The position numbers and the translations under genes are program-made. Below the pieces are notes generated by a model. That model had not been told where the DNA came from. It ran no database searches and was given only the letters and a program-made list of their open reading frames with translations. A stretch of 64,000 nucleotides of DNA, from the NCBI RefSeq assembly GCF_002849595.1, contig NZ_NRQR01000013.1, positions 186,001-250,000 on the forward strand, in the 5' to 3' direction. This DNA is from Luteimonas rhizosphaerae (lineage in GTDB: Bacteria; Pseudomonadota; Gammaproteobacteria; Xanthomonadales; Xanthomonadaceae). Each line of letters opens with the position of its first letter. The first letter of the stretch is position 1. Positions 8,498 to 17,749 of this stretch are shown in pieces.

Positions 8498-8959
8498 CTA
8501 CTTGACGACGCGCAGATGGCCGCGGCGCGGCTCGGTCGGTGGCGCGCCCTCGGGCGGATCGTCCGGCGTCTGATCGTCGTCGCCTGTATCGGCCATGCCG
8601 TCCTCGGCATCGTCGCTGGCGCCGGCGCCCATGTCGTCGGGCAGCGCCATACCCTGGCCGGTCTCGCGGGCGTAGATCGCCAGCACGGCGCCCACCGGTA
8701 CCAGGACCGACTGGCTCACGCCGCCGAAACGCGCCGAGAACCGCACGCTGTCGTTGTCCATCTCGAGCTTTCCGACCGCACGATCGGCGATGTTGAGCAC
8801 GACGCGTCCATCCTTGACCACGTGCGCAGGCACGCGCACGCCCGGATGCCTGGCGTCGACGAGGATGTGCGGTGTGGCGCCGTTGTCGGCGATCCACTCG
8901 TAAAGCGCCCGCAACAGGTACGGGCGGTGGCTGGTCATGGGGGGCGGGCGGTCCGACAT
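8498..8959 (-). CDS. sspB: ClpXP protease specificity-enhancing factor SspB
   Basis: SspB, the adaptor that delivers ssrA-tagged peptides to ClpXP, 153 residues. The N-terminal peptide-binding domain is typical (SHRPYLLRALYEWI, THILVDARHPGVRVP), followed by an acidic, low-complexity linker (about 110-140). A short basic and hydrophobic C-terminal tail, RGHLRVVK, is the ClpX-docking peptide. An alternative start at 8938 (MTSHRP) would remove seven residues; no Shine-Dalgarno decides between them. It follows sspA on the same strand, the conserved sspA-sspB order. Confidence 0.95.
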   Translation of the reverse strand: MSDRPPPMTSHRPYLLRALYEWIADNGATPHILVDARHPGVRVPAHVVKDGRVVLNIADRAVGKLEMDNDSVRFSARFGGVSQSVLVPVGAVLAIYARETGQGMALPDDMGAGASDDAEDGMADTGDDDQTPDDPPEGAPPTEPRRGHLRVVK

Positions 8960-9057
8960 GGCGACAGTTTAGCGACTCGTCCCGCGGCGTCACGCGTCAG
9001 ACTGAACGAGAACCCGCCGCACGCACGCGCGCCCCGGATTCGTCCAACGGAAGCGGC

Positions 9058-9696
9058 TTATTCCGGCAGCGGCCGGAGTCCGCGTTCCTGGTGCGTCAGG
9101 CTGCGCACGAAGCCGGGGCTGCGGAAGATGCGGTTGCCGTAATCCTCGATCGCCTTCGCGCCGTCCTTGGGCAGGGGAATCTCGAGCGCCTGCAGGCGCC
9201 AGATGATCGGCGCCATCGCGCAATCGGCGAGGCTCATCTCGGGATTGAGGAAGAACTTGCTGGCCTTGAACAGCGGCACCGACGAGGTCAGCAGTTCCTT
9301 GAGGCGCTTGCGTGCGGCGTCGGCCTGGGTCTTGGCGCCGAACTGGATCGCCTGCACCTGCGGCACCCAGTCGTGCTCGATGCGTAACATCGCCAGCCGC
9401 AGGCGCGCCCGCGACAGCGGATCGACGGGCATCAGTGGCGGATGCGGATAGCGCTCGTCGAGGTATTCGCTGACGACACTGGCGGCATAGAGCACCAGTT
9501 CGCGCTCGACCAGGGTCGGCACCGAGTGGTACGGATTGAGGTCGATCAGATCCTCGGAGGGATTCTGCGGATCGACCACAACCATGTCGTAGGTCACGCC
9601 CTTGGCGGCAAGCACCAGGCGCGCACGGTGGCAGAGGACATCATCAACCGAGGAAAACAGTGTCAGGACGTTACGCATACGTGCACTCGCGGCCAT
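9058..9696 (-). CDS. sspA: Stringent starvation protein A (GST-like, RNA polymerase-associated)
   Basis: SspA, a glutathione-S-transferase-fold protein that binds RNA polymerase and acts in stationary-phase and stress gene expression. The product is 212 residues with a thioredoxin-like N-terminal domain (LTLFSSVDDVLCHRARLVLAAKG, NPYHSVPTLVERELVLYAA) and an all-helical C-terminal domain (SLADCAMAPIIWRL). It lies between petC and sspB, the usual Xanthomonadaceae order, about 160 nt downstream of petC. The start at 9696 includes a short leader before MRNVLTLF; the ATG at 9678 is also possible. Confidence 0.95.
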   Translation of the reverse strand: MAASARMRNVLTLFSSVDDVLCHRARLVLAAKGVTYDMVVVDPQNPSEDLIDLNPYHSVPTLVERELVLYAASVVSEYLDERYPHPPLMPVDPLSRARLRLAMLRIEHDWVPQVQAIQFGAKTQADAARKRLKELLTSSVPLFKASKFFLNPEMSLADCAMAPIIWRLQALEIPLPKDGAKAIEDYGNRIFRSPGFVRSLTHQERGLRPLPE

Positions 9697-9860
9697 CGTG
9701 GGCCTCTCCCGAGCCCGGAATCCGCCGGCCTCGTAAACGCCGTCTGCCCCTCGCAGCCGGTCGTCGCGGTTCCCGAGTCTCGCATTCCATCGGCCCGCCC
9801 GGCAACGGGGGCCGTCTCACGCGGAGCGCCCGACGCCTCCGCGACGGCGATCCGCGCGGA

Positions 9861-10607
9861 TCAATGCTTCACGTCCCGCCAGTACTCCTGCTTCAGCAGC
9901 CAGGCCAGCAGGGTGAGCACGATCAGGAACAGCAGCACCCACACGCCCAGCTGCTGCCGCTTGAGGGCCGCCGGCTCGCCGGCGTACTCGAGAAATGCCG
10001 TGATGTCGCGCACCGTCTGATCGAACTGCTGGGCGTTCTGGCTGCCCGGCGAACCGAGCTCGAGATGCGCGACGGTGGGCTCGCCGGTGTCGTCGACTTC
10101 CCCGTGCACCGGACGCTGCAGGCCCTGCATCTCCCACAGCGGGTTGGGCATCGATGCGTTCGGGAACAGCGTGTTGTTCCAGCCGAGCGGACGGGTCTCG
10201 TCGAGGTAGAACGACTTCAGATAGGTGTAGACCCAGTCGGGGCCGCGCACGCGCGTGATCAGGCTCAGATCGGGCGGCGCCTGGCCGAACCAGCGCGCCG
10301 ACTGTTCGGCGGGCATCGACGACAGGATGTGCTCGCCGTACGCGGCGCCGGTGAGGTTGAGATTGTTCATGACCTCGTCCTCGGTCAGGCCGAGGTCGTC
10401 GGCCATCCGCGAATAGCGGAGGAACTTCAGCGAATGGCAGCCGGCGCAGTAGTTCATGTACAGCTGCGCGCCGCGCTGCAGCGACGCGCGGTCGCCGATG
10501 TCGGTCCCCGACTGCTCGACGGGGCCACCGGCTGCGGCCAGCGCACCGAAGGACAGCAGCAGTCCGCCCGCGAAGACGGCGAGGCGGGCAATGAGTCGGT
10601 TAGTCAT
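9861..10607 (-). CDS. petC: Cytochrome c1 of the bc1 complex
   Basis: Membrane-anchored cytochrome c1 subunit of ubiquinol:cytochrome c oxidoreductase, 248 residues. It has a Sec signal (LLLSFGALAAAG), a single haem c site CAGCH near residue 55, and the axial Met in ASMPNPLWEMQG. A C-terminal membrane anchor (LGVWVLLFLIVLTLLAWLL) ends in basic residues. The start overlaps the petB stop by 8 nt, so the subunits are translationally coupled. It is the third gene of petA-petB-petC. Confidence 0.97.
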   Translation of the reverse strand: MTNRLIARLAVFAGGLLLSFGALAAAGGPVEQSGTDIGDRASLQRGAQLYMNYCAGCHSLKFLRYSRMADDLGLTEDEVMNNLNLTGAAYGEHILSSMPAEQSARWFGQAPPDLSLITRVRGPDWVYTYLKSFYLDETRPLGWNNTLFPNASMPNPLWEMQGLQRPVHGEVDDTGEPTVAHLELGSPGSQNAQQFDQTVRDITAFLEYAGEPAALKRQQLGVWVLLFLIVLTLLAWLLKQEYWRDVKH

Positions 10608-11859
10608 GCATCGTCACCCGTTCCGGCACGGCCTTGGTGCTGTCGATTTTCGTCCACAGCGGCATGGTGATGAAGAAAGCGAAGTAGAGGAATGTCAGCA
10701 CGCGGCCGATGATCGTTTCGACCGGATCCGTACCCGGACCCGCGCCGATCTTGCCCAGCCAGATGAAGCAGACCACGAGCAGCGCCAGCATCACCTTGGT
10801 GATCGGCCCGCGGTAGCGATGCGAGCGCACCTTGCAGCGGTCCAGCCACGGCACCAGGAACAGGATGGCGATCGCCGCGAACATCACGATGACGCCGCTG
10901 AGCTTGTGCGGCACCACGCGCAACATCGCGTAGTACGGCGTGTAGTACCAGACCGGCTTGATGTGTTCCGGCGTGACCAGGTGGTTGGCCGCGGTGAAGT
11001 TGTCGTGCTCGAGGAACCAGCCGCCGAACGCCGGGGCGAAGAAGATGATGAACGCCGCGAGGATCAGGAAGCAGCAGACGTAGAAGCCGTCCTTGACCGT
11101 GTAGTACGGGTGGAACGGGATGCCGTCGGCGGGCGCGGTCTTGGACCACGCATTGCCCTTCGGCCCCTTCTTGATCTCGACACCGTCGGGATTGTTCGAG
11201 CCCACTTCGTGCAGCGCGCCCAGATGCAGCACGACCAGCAGCAGCAGCACCAGCGGCAGCGCGATCACGTGCAGGGCGAAGAAGCGGTTGAGCGTGGCGT
11301 CGCTGGGCAGGTAGTCGCCCATGATCCATTCGGTGAGACCGTTGCCGATGACCGGAATCGCGCCGAACAGCGAGATGATGACCTTCGCGCCCCAGAACGA
11401 CATCTGGCCCCACGGCAGCACGTAGCCGAGGAAGGCTTCGGCCATCAGCACCAGGTAGATCAGCATGCCGAGGATCCACACCAGTTCGCGCGGCTTCTTG
11501 TAGCTGCCGTACATCAGGCCGCGGAACATGTGGATGTAGACCACGATGAAGAACAGCGACGCACCGGTGGAGTGCATGTAGCGGATCAGCCAGCCCCACT
11601 CCACGTCGCGCATGATGTATTCGACCGACGCGAAGGCCTCCGCCGCGCTCGGCTTGTAGTGCATCGTCAGGAAGATGCCGGTCAGGATCTGGTTGACCAG
11701 CACGACCAGCGACAGCACGCCGAAGATGTACCAGATGTTGAAGTTCTTCGGCGCGTAGTACTCGGTCATGTGCTTGCGGTACATCGGCATCAAGGCCGGT
11801 GCACGCTCGGTGACCCAGTTGAAGACGCCGTTGGCGCCGCGGACGAACACGTTGGCCAT
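10600..11859 (-). CDS. petB: Cytochrome b of the bc1 complex
   Basis: Cytochrome b, the haem-carrying integral membrane subunit of the bc1 complex with the Qo and Qi sites. The product is 419 residues with about eight membrane helices. The haem-ligand His residues sit in the helices around YMHSTGASLFF and FFALHVIALPLVLL, and GYVLPWGQMSFWGA is the conserved Qo-side loop. The cd1 loop and C-terminal subunit IV-like portion (HPYYTVKD, PEHIKPVWYYTPYYAMLR) are fused in one protein, as in proteobacteria. The start is the ATG at 11859, 2 nt after the petA stop; the open frame continues upstream into petA but is not part of this gene. Confidence 0.98.
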   Translation of the reverse strand: MANVFVRGANGVFNWVTERAPALMPMYRKHMTEYYAPKNFNIWYIFGVLSLVVLVNQILTGIFLTMHYKPSAAEAFASVEYIMRDVEWGWLIRYMHSTGASLFFIVVYIHMFRGLMYGSYKKPRELVWILGMLIYLVLMAEAFLGYVLPWGQMSFWGAKVIISLFGAIPVIGNGLTEWIMGDYLPSDATLNRFFALHVIALPLVLLLLVVLHLGALHEVGSNNPDGVEIKKGPKGNAWSKTAPADGIPFHPYYTVKDGFYVCCFLILAAFIIFFAPAFGGWFLEHDNFTAANHLVTPEHIKPVWYYTPYYAMLRVVPHKLSGVIVMFAAIAILFLVPWLDRCKVRSHRYRGPITKVMLALLVVCFIWLGKIGAGPGTDPVETIIGRVLTFLYFAFFITMPLWTKIDSTKAVPERVTMHD

Positions 11860-11861
11860 GG

Positions 11862-12497
11862 TCAGGCGGCTCCCTGCGGATCGACGCCGATGACGAGCGT
11901 GTTGTCGTCGGCATAGTAGTGCGGCGGCACCACGAGGTTGGTCGGCGCCGGGACGCCGTCGTAGACGCGGCCGGCCATGTCGAATTTCGACTTGTGGCAG
12001 GGGCAGAAATAGCCGCCCTTCCAGTTGGCGTCGAACGGCGCAGGCCGGATCTCGGCCACCATCTCCGGCGAACAGCCCAGATGCGTGCACAGGCCGACGA
12101 GCACCGAGATGTCGGGCTTCAGCGAGCGCAGTTCCGGGTTCGCCTCACGGATGTACGCGGGCTGCTGGTCGACGTTCTCCGACTCGGGATCCTTGAGCTG
12201 GCCGTCGAGCGTCGGCAGCGCATCGAGGATCGCCTGCGACCGCTTGACGATCCAGATCGGCTGGCCGCGCCATTCGGCGACCAGGCGCTGCCCTTCCTCG
12301 AGCGCGCTGATGTCGACCGTGACCGGGGCGCCCGCGAGCTTGGCGCGCGCGCTGGGATTCCAGGACTTGATGAACGGGACCGCCGCGACGCCCGCCCCCA
12401 CCGCGCCGACGACCAGCGTGGTCGCGGTCAGGAACCTGCGGCGTCCTTCGTTGACGGAACCCTGATCCCCAGGCCCGATCGCTGCTTCATCGACCAT
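11862..12497 (-). CDS. petA: Rieske iron-sulfur subunit of the bc1 complex
   Basis: Rieske [2Fe-2S] protein of the cytochrome bc1 complex, 211 residues. A Tat-type N-terminus (EGRRRFLTATT) leads into one transmembrane helix (LVVGAVGAGVAAVPF). The cluster-binding boxes CTHLGCSP and CPCHKSKFD are complete. The ATG at 12497 has a GGAG-like ribosome-binding site just upstream; the longer frame starting at 12620 would add a stretch unlike any Rieske protein. First gene of petABC, read from the promoter at 12591-12620. Confidence 0.97.
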   Translation of the reverse strand: MVDEAAIGPGDQGSVNEGRRRFLTATTLVVGAVGAGVAAVPFIKSWNPSARAKLAGAPVTVDISALEEGQRLVAEWRGQPIWIVKRSQAILDALPTLDGQLKDPESENVDQQPAYIREANPELRSLKPDISVLVGLCTHLGCSPEMVAEIRPAPFDANWKGGYFCPCHKSKFDMAGRVYDGVPAPTNLVVPPHYYADDNTLVIGVDPQGAA

Positions 12498-12590
12498 CCG
12501 GTACTCCGTATCTCTTTGTCGGTAGCTGTAAGTGTGCTTGGCTGCCACGGCACACCCATCATTGCGGGTGACGGCCGTAAAAGACGTCCG

Positions 12591-12620
12591 AGTGTAACGG
12601 AAGCCTGAATCCAGCGACAA
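12591..12620 (-). promoter_or_regulatory. Predicted sigma70-type promoter of petABC
   Basis: On the minus strand, TTGTCG (-35, 12615-12620) and TACACT (-10, 12591-12596) are separated by 18 nt. The predicted transcript starts near 12584, giving an untranslated leader of about 87 nt before petA. The match is by eye and the role is inferred. Confidence 0.5.
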
Positions 12621-12653
12621 TCTGTCGCACCCCGAATCCGTCGGATTGCGGGC

Positions 12654-13604
12654 TCAGCGGCTCGCCAGCTGGCCGCGATAGCGCTCGGCGAGCGTGCCGA
12701 CCCGCACCACGTAGCGCTGGGTTTCGTTGTACGGGGGCACGCCCTTGTGCCGGTCCACCGCGCCTTCGCCGGCGTTGTAGCCGGCCGCGGCCAACGTCAG
12801 GTCGCCGTTGAACCGCTTCAGCAGCCACGCGAGATACTCCACGCCGCCGCGGATGTTCTGCTCCGGATCGAAGGCATTGACCACCCCGAACCGCTTCGCG
12901 GTGCCCGGCATCAACTGCATCAGGCCCTGGGCCCCGGCGCGCGACAGCGCGTTGGGGTTGAACGCCGACTCGGCATGCATGATCGCCCGCACGATCGCCT
13001 CCTCGACGCCGAAGTCGCGCGCCGCGCGTGCGACCTCGTCGCGGTAGGCGTCGTTGTTGAGCCGCACGTTGCCGAAATTGACGCCCGGCGCCGCGCCGCA
13101 GGCGTAGCAGGTCTCGAAGAAGCTGTAGTTGATCGTCCGCACCGCGGCCACGTCGGCGCCGCGCGGCCGGGCGCTGGTGTAGTGGCGCACGCCGTCCTTG
13201 ACGTAGGAGTAGACCTGGCCCTGCTGCAGCCGGCGCTGGCCCGAGCCCGATGTGCGCGGCGTGGGAGCGGGCGTCGCCGCGCGGGGCGTCGGCGCCGCCT
13301 GCACGGTGGGCGTCGCCGATGCGATGGCCGTGCCGCCCATGAACGTGGCCGGCGCGTTGCTGTCGATGTTCGCCGGCGCCGCACGCGGCGTGGATGCGGC
13401 CGACGACGCGGCCCGCGGCGTCGGGGCGCGGCTGCCGCCGCCGGTGCCGCCGCGGCTCACCACGGCGCAGGTCGCGCCCGAGATCCGCTTGCTCACGTAC
13501 TGCGGGATGCCGTCGCCGGTGTCGCAACGGTAGAGGGTGCCGGATACGGCCGGAAAGGCCGCCAGCACACCCAACGCCGCAATGAGTCCCCATCCCCGTT
13601 TCAC
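12654..13604 (-). CDS. Lytic transglycosylase with N-terminal DUF4124-like segment
   Basis: Periplasmic peptidoglycan lytic transglycosylase of the Slt/MltE-like SLT family, 316 residues. The signal peptide ends about residue 22. A DUF4124-like segment with CDTGDGIPQYVSKR follows, then a low-complexity Ala/Pro/Thr/Ser-rich linker of about 90 residues with repeated APTPRAA-type units. The catalytic SLT domain occupies about residues 185-310: AIMHAESAFNPNALSRAGAQGLMQL contains the catalytic Glu, and AAAGYNAGEGAV and PPYNETQRYV are the other two conserved motifs. It is divergent from miaB. The linker may let the enzyme span part of the periplasm. Confidence 0.92.
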   Translation of the reverse strand: MKRGWGLIAALGVLAAFPAVSGTLYRCDTGDGIPQYVSKRISGATCAVVSRGGTGGGSRAPTPRAASSAASTPRAAPANIDSNAPATFMGGTAIASATPTVQAAPTPRAATPAPTPRTSGSGQRRLQQGQVYSYVKDGVRHYTSARPRGADVAAVRTINYSFFETCYACGAAPGVNFGNVRLNNDAYRDEVARAARDFGVEEAIVRAIMHAESAFNPNALSRAGAQGLMQLMPGTAKRFGVVNAFDPEQNIRGGVEYLAWLLKRFNGDLTLAAAGYNAGEGAVDRHKGVPPYNETQRYVVRVGTLAERYRGQLASR

Positions 13605-13746
13605 GGCGGCAGTGTCCCGCGTTCGATGGCGCTTGCCAAGTCCTTGATTGCGCTCCCGGAAGCCGGCGGCCGCCCGCGCCCCGGTTTACACTTCCCGCCC
13701 ATTCCAGCCATCCGGCCCGGCCTAAACGCCGCGCCCCGGAGTCGCC

Positions 13747-15171
13747 ATGCACGACACGCCCGTTCCCGCCGGCCCTGCGCCGGCCCGCCCGTCCCCTGTG
13801 GCCCCGCCCGCGCCGGGCACCCTGCCGCCCCGCGGCAAGCTTTTCATCCAGACCCACGGCTGCCAGATGAACGAGTACGACTCGGCCAAGATGGCCGACG
13901 TGCTCGCCGCCAGCGACGGTCTGGAACTGACCGACAACGTCGAGGAAGCGGACGTCGTGCTGGTCAATACCTGCTCGATCCGCGAGAAGGCGCAGGAGAA
14001 GGTCTTCAGCCAGCTGGGCCGCTGGAAGGCGCTCAAGCAGGGCGGCAAGCCGGTGCTGATCGGCGTCGGCGGCTGCGTCGCGTCGCAGGAAGGCGAGGCG
14101 ATCGTCAAACGCGCGCCCTACGTGGACCTGGTGTTCGGCCCGCAGACGCTGCACCGCCTGCCCGAGCTGATCCGCGCCAAGCGCGAGAGCGGCCTGCCGC
14201 AGGTCGACATCAGCTTCCCGGAGATCGAGAAGTTCGACCGCCTGCCCGAGCCGCGCGCCGACGGGCCCAGCGCCTTCGTGTCGATCATGGAAGGTTGCTC
14301 GAAGTACTGCTCGTTCTGCGTCGTGCCCTACACCCGAGGCGAGGAAGTCAGCCGGCCCTTCGAAGACGTGCTGGTCGAGGTCGTGCAGCTCGCCGGCCAG
14401 GGCGTGCGCGAGATCAACCTGCTGGGCCAGAACGTCAACGCCTATCGCGGGCCGATGGGCGAAGCCAGCGATGCGCCCGCGGATCTAGGCCTGCTGATCC
14501 GCACGATCGCCGAGATCGACGGCATCGACCGCATCCGCTTCACGACCTCGCATCCGCTGGAGTTCTCCGACTCGCTGGTCGACGCCTATCGCGACGTGCC
14601 GCAGCTGGCGAACTACCTGCACCTGCCGGTGCAGTCGGGCAGCGACCGCATCCTGTCGGCGATGAAGCGCGGCTACACCGCACTCGAGTTCAAGCAGAAA
14701 ATCCGCAAACTGCGTGCGGTGCGGCCGGACATCTCGATCAGCTCGGATTTCATCGTCGGCTTCCCCGGCGAGACCGAGGCCGACTTCGAGAAGACGATGA
14801 AGCTGATCGAGGACGTCGGCTTCGACCAGTCGTTCTCCTTCATCTATTCGCGTCGCCCGGGCACGCCGGCATCGGACCTCGAGGATTCGGTCACGCAGGA
14901 CGAGAAGCACGCCCGCCTGTCGCGCCTGCAGGCGCACATCAACGACCATGCCGCCGGCATTTCCGAGCGCATGGTCGGCAGCGTGCAGACCGTGCTCGTC
15001 GAAGGGCCGTCGCGCAAGGATCCGAACGAGCTGACCGGCAAGACCGAGAACATGCGTTCGGTGAATTTCGCCGGCGATCCGCGGCTGGTAGGCCAGTTCG
15101 TCGACGTGGTGATCACCGACGCGCTGCGCAATTCGCTGCGCGGCCGGGTCGTGGTGCGCGACGCGGCCTGA
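13747..15171 (+). CDS. miaB: tRNA-2-methylthio-N6-dimethylallyladenosine synthase
   Basis: MiaB, a radical SAM methylthiotransferase that converts i6A37 to ms2i6A37 in tRNAs reading UNN codons. The product is 474 residues. The N-terminal UPF0004 domain carries cluster cysteines in [10 protein letters not shown] (Cys39), [11 protein letters not shown] and GCVASQEGE. The radical SAM motif CSKYCSFC is at residues 184-191, and the C-terminal TRAM domain ends about residue 470. It starts a plus-strand cluster miaB-phoH-ybeY-ybeX, a conserved gammaproteobacterial order. The Pro/Ala-rich first 28 residues extend beyond typical MiaB, so an internal start near residue 29 cannot be excluded. Confidence 0.97.
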   Translation: MHDTPVPAGPAPARPSPVAPPAPGTLPPRGKLFIQTHGCQMNEYDSAKMADVLAASDGLELTDNVEEADVVLVNTCSIREKAQEKVFSQLGRWKALKQGGKPVLIGVGGCVASQEGEAIVKRAPYVDLVFGPQTLHRLPELIRAKRESGLPQVDISFPEIEKFDRLPEPRADGPSAFVSIMEGCSKYCSFCVVPYTRGEEVSRPFEDVLVEVVQLAGQGVREINLLGQNVNAYRGPMGEASDAPADLGLLIRTIAEIDGIDRIRFTTSHPLEFSDSLVDAYRDVPQLANYLHLPVQSGSDRILSAMKRGYTALEFKQKIRKLRAVRPDISISSDFIVGFPGETEADFEKTMKLIEDVGFDQSFSFIYSRRPGTPASDLEDSVTQDEKHARLSRLQAHINDHAAGISERMVGSVQTVLVEGPSRKDPNELTGKTENMRSVNFAGDPRLVGQFVDVVITDALRNSLRGRVVVRDAA

Positions 15172-15284
15172 GCCGGGACGCGCAACATCGTGCACCGCGC
15201 GCGTCAGTGGTGCCGCTCGGACGCTGCGGTTGCGCCGCGCGCCGATAACGCCGCCTTTCGGTTCCAGCGCATAGAATCCGCCGC

Positions 15285-16265
15285 ATGACGACCCCCCACG
15301 AACGCACGTTCCTGCTCGAGCCCGCCGATACCGAGCGGCTCGCCAACCTCGCCGGCCCCTTCGATGCCCATCTGCGCCAGATCGAGCTGCGTCTGGGCGT
15401 CGAGATCGCCAACCGCGGCAACATCTTCCGCGTGACCGGACCCGATGCGGCGCTGCTGTCGCGCACCGAGCGCCTGCTGCAGGCGCTGTATGGCGAAGCC
15501 GAAACCGAGGTCTTCGACAGCCACGCGATCAACCTGCGCCTGAGCAATGCGAACGTCGAGCCGGTCGACGATTACGCGCCCCAGGACGTGGCGGTCAAGG
15601 TCAAGCGCGGCACCGTGCGCGGCCGCGGCGCGAACCAGGCGAAGTACCTGCACCGGATCACCGGCCACGACATCAACTTCGGCATCGGCCCGGCCGGCAC
15701 CGGCAAGACCTTCCTCGCGGTTGCGATGGCGGTCGATGCGCTCAACGAATCGCGCGTGCAGCGGCTGATCCTCGTGCGGCCGGCGGTCGAGGCCGGCGAG
15801 AAGCTCGGCTTCCTGCCGGGCGATCTGAGCCAGAAGGTCGACCCCTACCTGCGCCCGCTGTACGACGCGCTGTACGAGATGCTGGGCGTGGAGAAGGTCG
15901 CCAAGCTGCTGGAACGCAACGTCATCGAGATCGCGCCGCTGGCCTACATGCGCGGCCGCACGCTCAACGATGCCTTCGTGATCCTCGACGAGGCCCAGAA
16001 CACCACGATCGAACAGATGAAGATGTTCCTGACCCGCCTCGGCTTCGGCTCGACCGCGGTGGTCACCGGCGACCTGACCCAGATCGACCTGCCCAAGCAC
16101 CTGAAGTCCGGCCTGCGCGACGCGATCGACGTGCTGCACGAGGTCGAAGGCGTCAGCTTCACCTTCTTCGAGGCGCGCGACGTCGTGCGCCATCCGCTGG
16201 TCGCCCGCATCGTCAGCGCCTACGAGCGCCGCGACGCCAGCGACAGCGCGACCGGCCCGGCCTGA
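15285..16265 (+). CDS. ybeZ: PhoH family ATPase (YbeZ)
   Basis: PhoH-like P-loop ATPase of 326 residues, equivalent to E. coli YbeZ. It has an N-terminal KH-like region, the Walker A motif GPAGTGKTF at about 135-143 and the Walker B motif ILDEAQN at about 232-238. YbeZ is associated with YbeY and rRNA processing; that is family knowledge. TAGAAT at 15272-15277 may be a -10 element placing transcription start close to the ATG. It precedes ybeY by 10 nt. Confidence 0.95.
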   Translation: MTTPHERTFLLEPADTERLANLAGPFDAHLRQIELRLGVEIANRGNIFRVTGPDAALLSRTERLLQALYGEAETEVFDSHAINLRLSNANVEPVDDYAPQDVAVKVKRGTVRGRGANQAKYLHRITGHDINFGIGPAGTGKTFLAVAMAVDALNESRVQRLILVRPAVEAGEKLGFLPGDLSQKVDPYLRPLYDALYEMLGVEKVAKLLERNVIEIAPLAYMRGRTLNDAFVILDEAQNTTIEQMKMFLTRLGFGSTAVVTGDLTQIDLPKHLKSGLRDAIDVLHEVEGVSFTFFEARDVVRHPLVARIVSAYERRDASDSATGPA

Positions 16266-16275
16266 TGGAGACGCG

Positions 16276-16758
16276 ATGACACAGGGACCCGTCCGCCTCG
16301 ATGTCGCCGTCGGTTACGCGATCCCGCGCAAGGGCGTTCCGGCGGCGGCGAGTTTCCGGCGCTGGGCCGCGGTCGCGCTCGACGGCCGGATCCGCGACGC
16401 CGACCTCGCGATCCGGCTGGTCGGCGAGGACGAGGGCCGGGCGTTGAACCGGCATTACCGCGGCAAGGACTACGCGACCAACGTGCTGAGCTTTCCTGCC
16501 GAGCTGCCGGAAGGCCTGCCGCCCGGCATCCACCTGCCGCTGCTCGGCGATCTGGTGATCTGCGCCCCGGTCGTCGCCCGCGAGGCCGCCGAACAGGCCA
16601 AGCCCTTGACGGCCCATTACGCCCATCTGACCGTCCATGGCGTGCTGCACCTGCTGGGCTGGGACCACGAGGACGACAAGGAGGCCGAGGCGATGGAGCA
16701 GCTGGAGCGCGAGATCCTGGCCAGCCTCGGCATCACCGACCCCTACCGGATCGCCTGA
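16276..16758 (+). CDS. ybeY: Endoribonuclease YbeY
   Basis: YbeY, a single-strand endoribonuclease needed for 16S rRNA 3' maturation and ribosome quality control, 160 residues. The zinc-binding signature [11 protein letters not shown] near residue 120 is complete, and the [27 protein letters not shown] region with its conserved Arg is intact. It sits between ybeZ and ybeX in the usual order, starting 10 nt after ybeZ. Confidence 0.97.
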   Translation: MTQGPVRLDVAVGYAIPRKGVPAAASFRRWAAVALDGRIRDADLAIRLVGEDEGRALNRHYRGKDYATNVLSFPAELPEGLPPGIHLPLLGDLVICAPVVAREAAEQAKPLTAHYAHLTVHGVLHLLGWDHEDDKEAEAMEQLEREILASLGITDPYRIA

Positions 16759-16879
16759 CGCCGCGCGTTGCGTGCGCCCGCTGCGCATCGCCTAGGACCC
16801 GCCTGCACGGGCGTTTACGCCACCCTGATAGACTTCTCCCGCGACCCGTGTGGGCGCTTATCGATCAAACACTTGCACC

Positions 16880-17749
16880 ATGTCCGAGGACGATAGTAGT
16901 ACCCCCCCGAGTTCCGATCCCCAGGATCGCCGTCGCAGCTGGCTCGAACGCCTGAGCTCCGCGATTTCCGGCGAGCCCAGCAACCGCGAAGACCTCGTCG
17001 AGTTGCTGCGCGACACCCACGCCGATGGCCTGATCGATGCCGATACCCTGCGCATGTTCGAAGGCGCGCTCGGCATTTCCAGCAAGACCGTCGGCGACGT
17101 CATGGTGCCGCGCGCGCAGATGGTGGCGCTGCATGCCGACACGCCCTTTCTCGAGCTGATGAAGCAGGTCGTCGAATCCGGCCATTCGCGCTTCCCCGTG
17201 CACGGCGAGGACAAGGACGAGATCCTCGGCATCCTGCTGGCCAAGGACCTGCTGCGTGGCGTCGTCGCCGACAACGGGCCCGGCACGGTGCACGCGCTGC
17301 TGCGTCCCGCGGTGCTGATTCCCGAATCCAAGAAACTCAACGTGCTGCTGCGCGAGTTCCGCCTGTCGCGCAACCACATGGCCGTGGTCATCGACGAATA
17401 CGGCGGTGTCGGCGGCCTGGTGACGATCGAGGATCTGCTCGAAGAGATCGTCGGCGAGATCGACGACGAACACGACGACGCCGAAGACCCGAACGCCTTG
17501 ATCGCCGCGCAGGCGGACGGCCAGTTCGCGGTCAGCGCGCTGACGCCGATCAGCGACTTCAACCAGCGCTTCGGCACCGATTTCGACGACGACGAGTACG
17601 ACACCATCGGCGGCGTGATCATCGGCGCGATCGGCCACCTGCCCGAGATCGGCGAGGAGCTGACCCTGGGCCGGTTCTCGTTCCGGGTCACCGATGCCGA
17701 TTCGAGGCGCCTGCACGCGCTGCACGTCAGCGTGCATGCCGACGCCTGA
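16880..17749 (+). CDS. ybeX: CorC/HlyC family transporter-associated CBS protein (YbeX)
   Basis: Soluble CorC/YbeX protein, 289 residues, historically tied to CorA-dependent Mg/Co efflux and, in E. coli, to ribosome metabolism together with ybeY and ybeZ. An acidic N-terminus precedes two CBS domains (about 60-180: DVMVPRAQMVAL, VVESGHSRFPVHGED, HMAVVIDEYGGVGGLVTIEDLLEEIVGEI). A C-terminal CorC/HlyC transporter-associated domain follows (about 205-285). The start chosen is the ATG at 16880; the frame is open 30 nt further but has no better start. It overlaps the next gene by 14 nt. Confidence 0.95.
   Translation: MSEDDSSTPPSSDPQDRRRSWLERLSSAISGEPSNREDLVELLRDTHADGLIDADTLRMFEGALGISSKTVGDVMVPRAQMVALHADTPFLELMKQVVESGHSRFPVHGEDKDEILGILLAKDLLRGVVADNGPGTVHALLRPAVLIPESKKLNVLLREFRLSRNHMAVVIDEYGGVGGLVTIEDLLEEIVGEIDDEHDDAEDPNALIAAQADGQFAVSALTPISDFNQRFGTDFDDDEYDTIGGVIIGAIGHLPEIGEELTLGRFSFRVTDADSRRLHALHVSVHADA

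Noticed and set aside
12747-15248. 833-codon plus-strand open frame
   Set aside because: It covers the lytic transglycosylase in antisense and miaB out of frame. Both of those have full motif sets; the long frame is an effect of GC-rich codons lacking stops.
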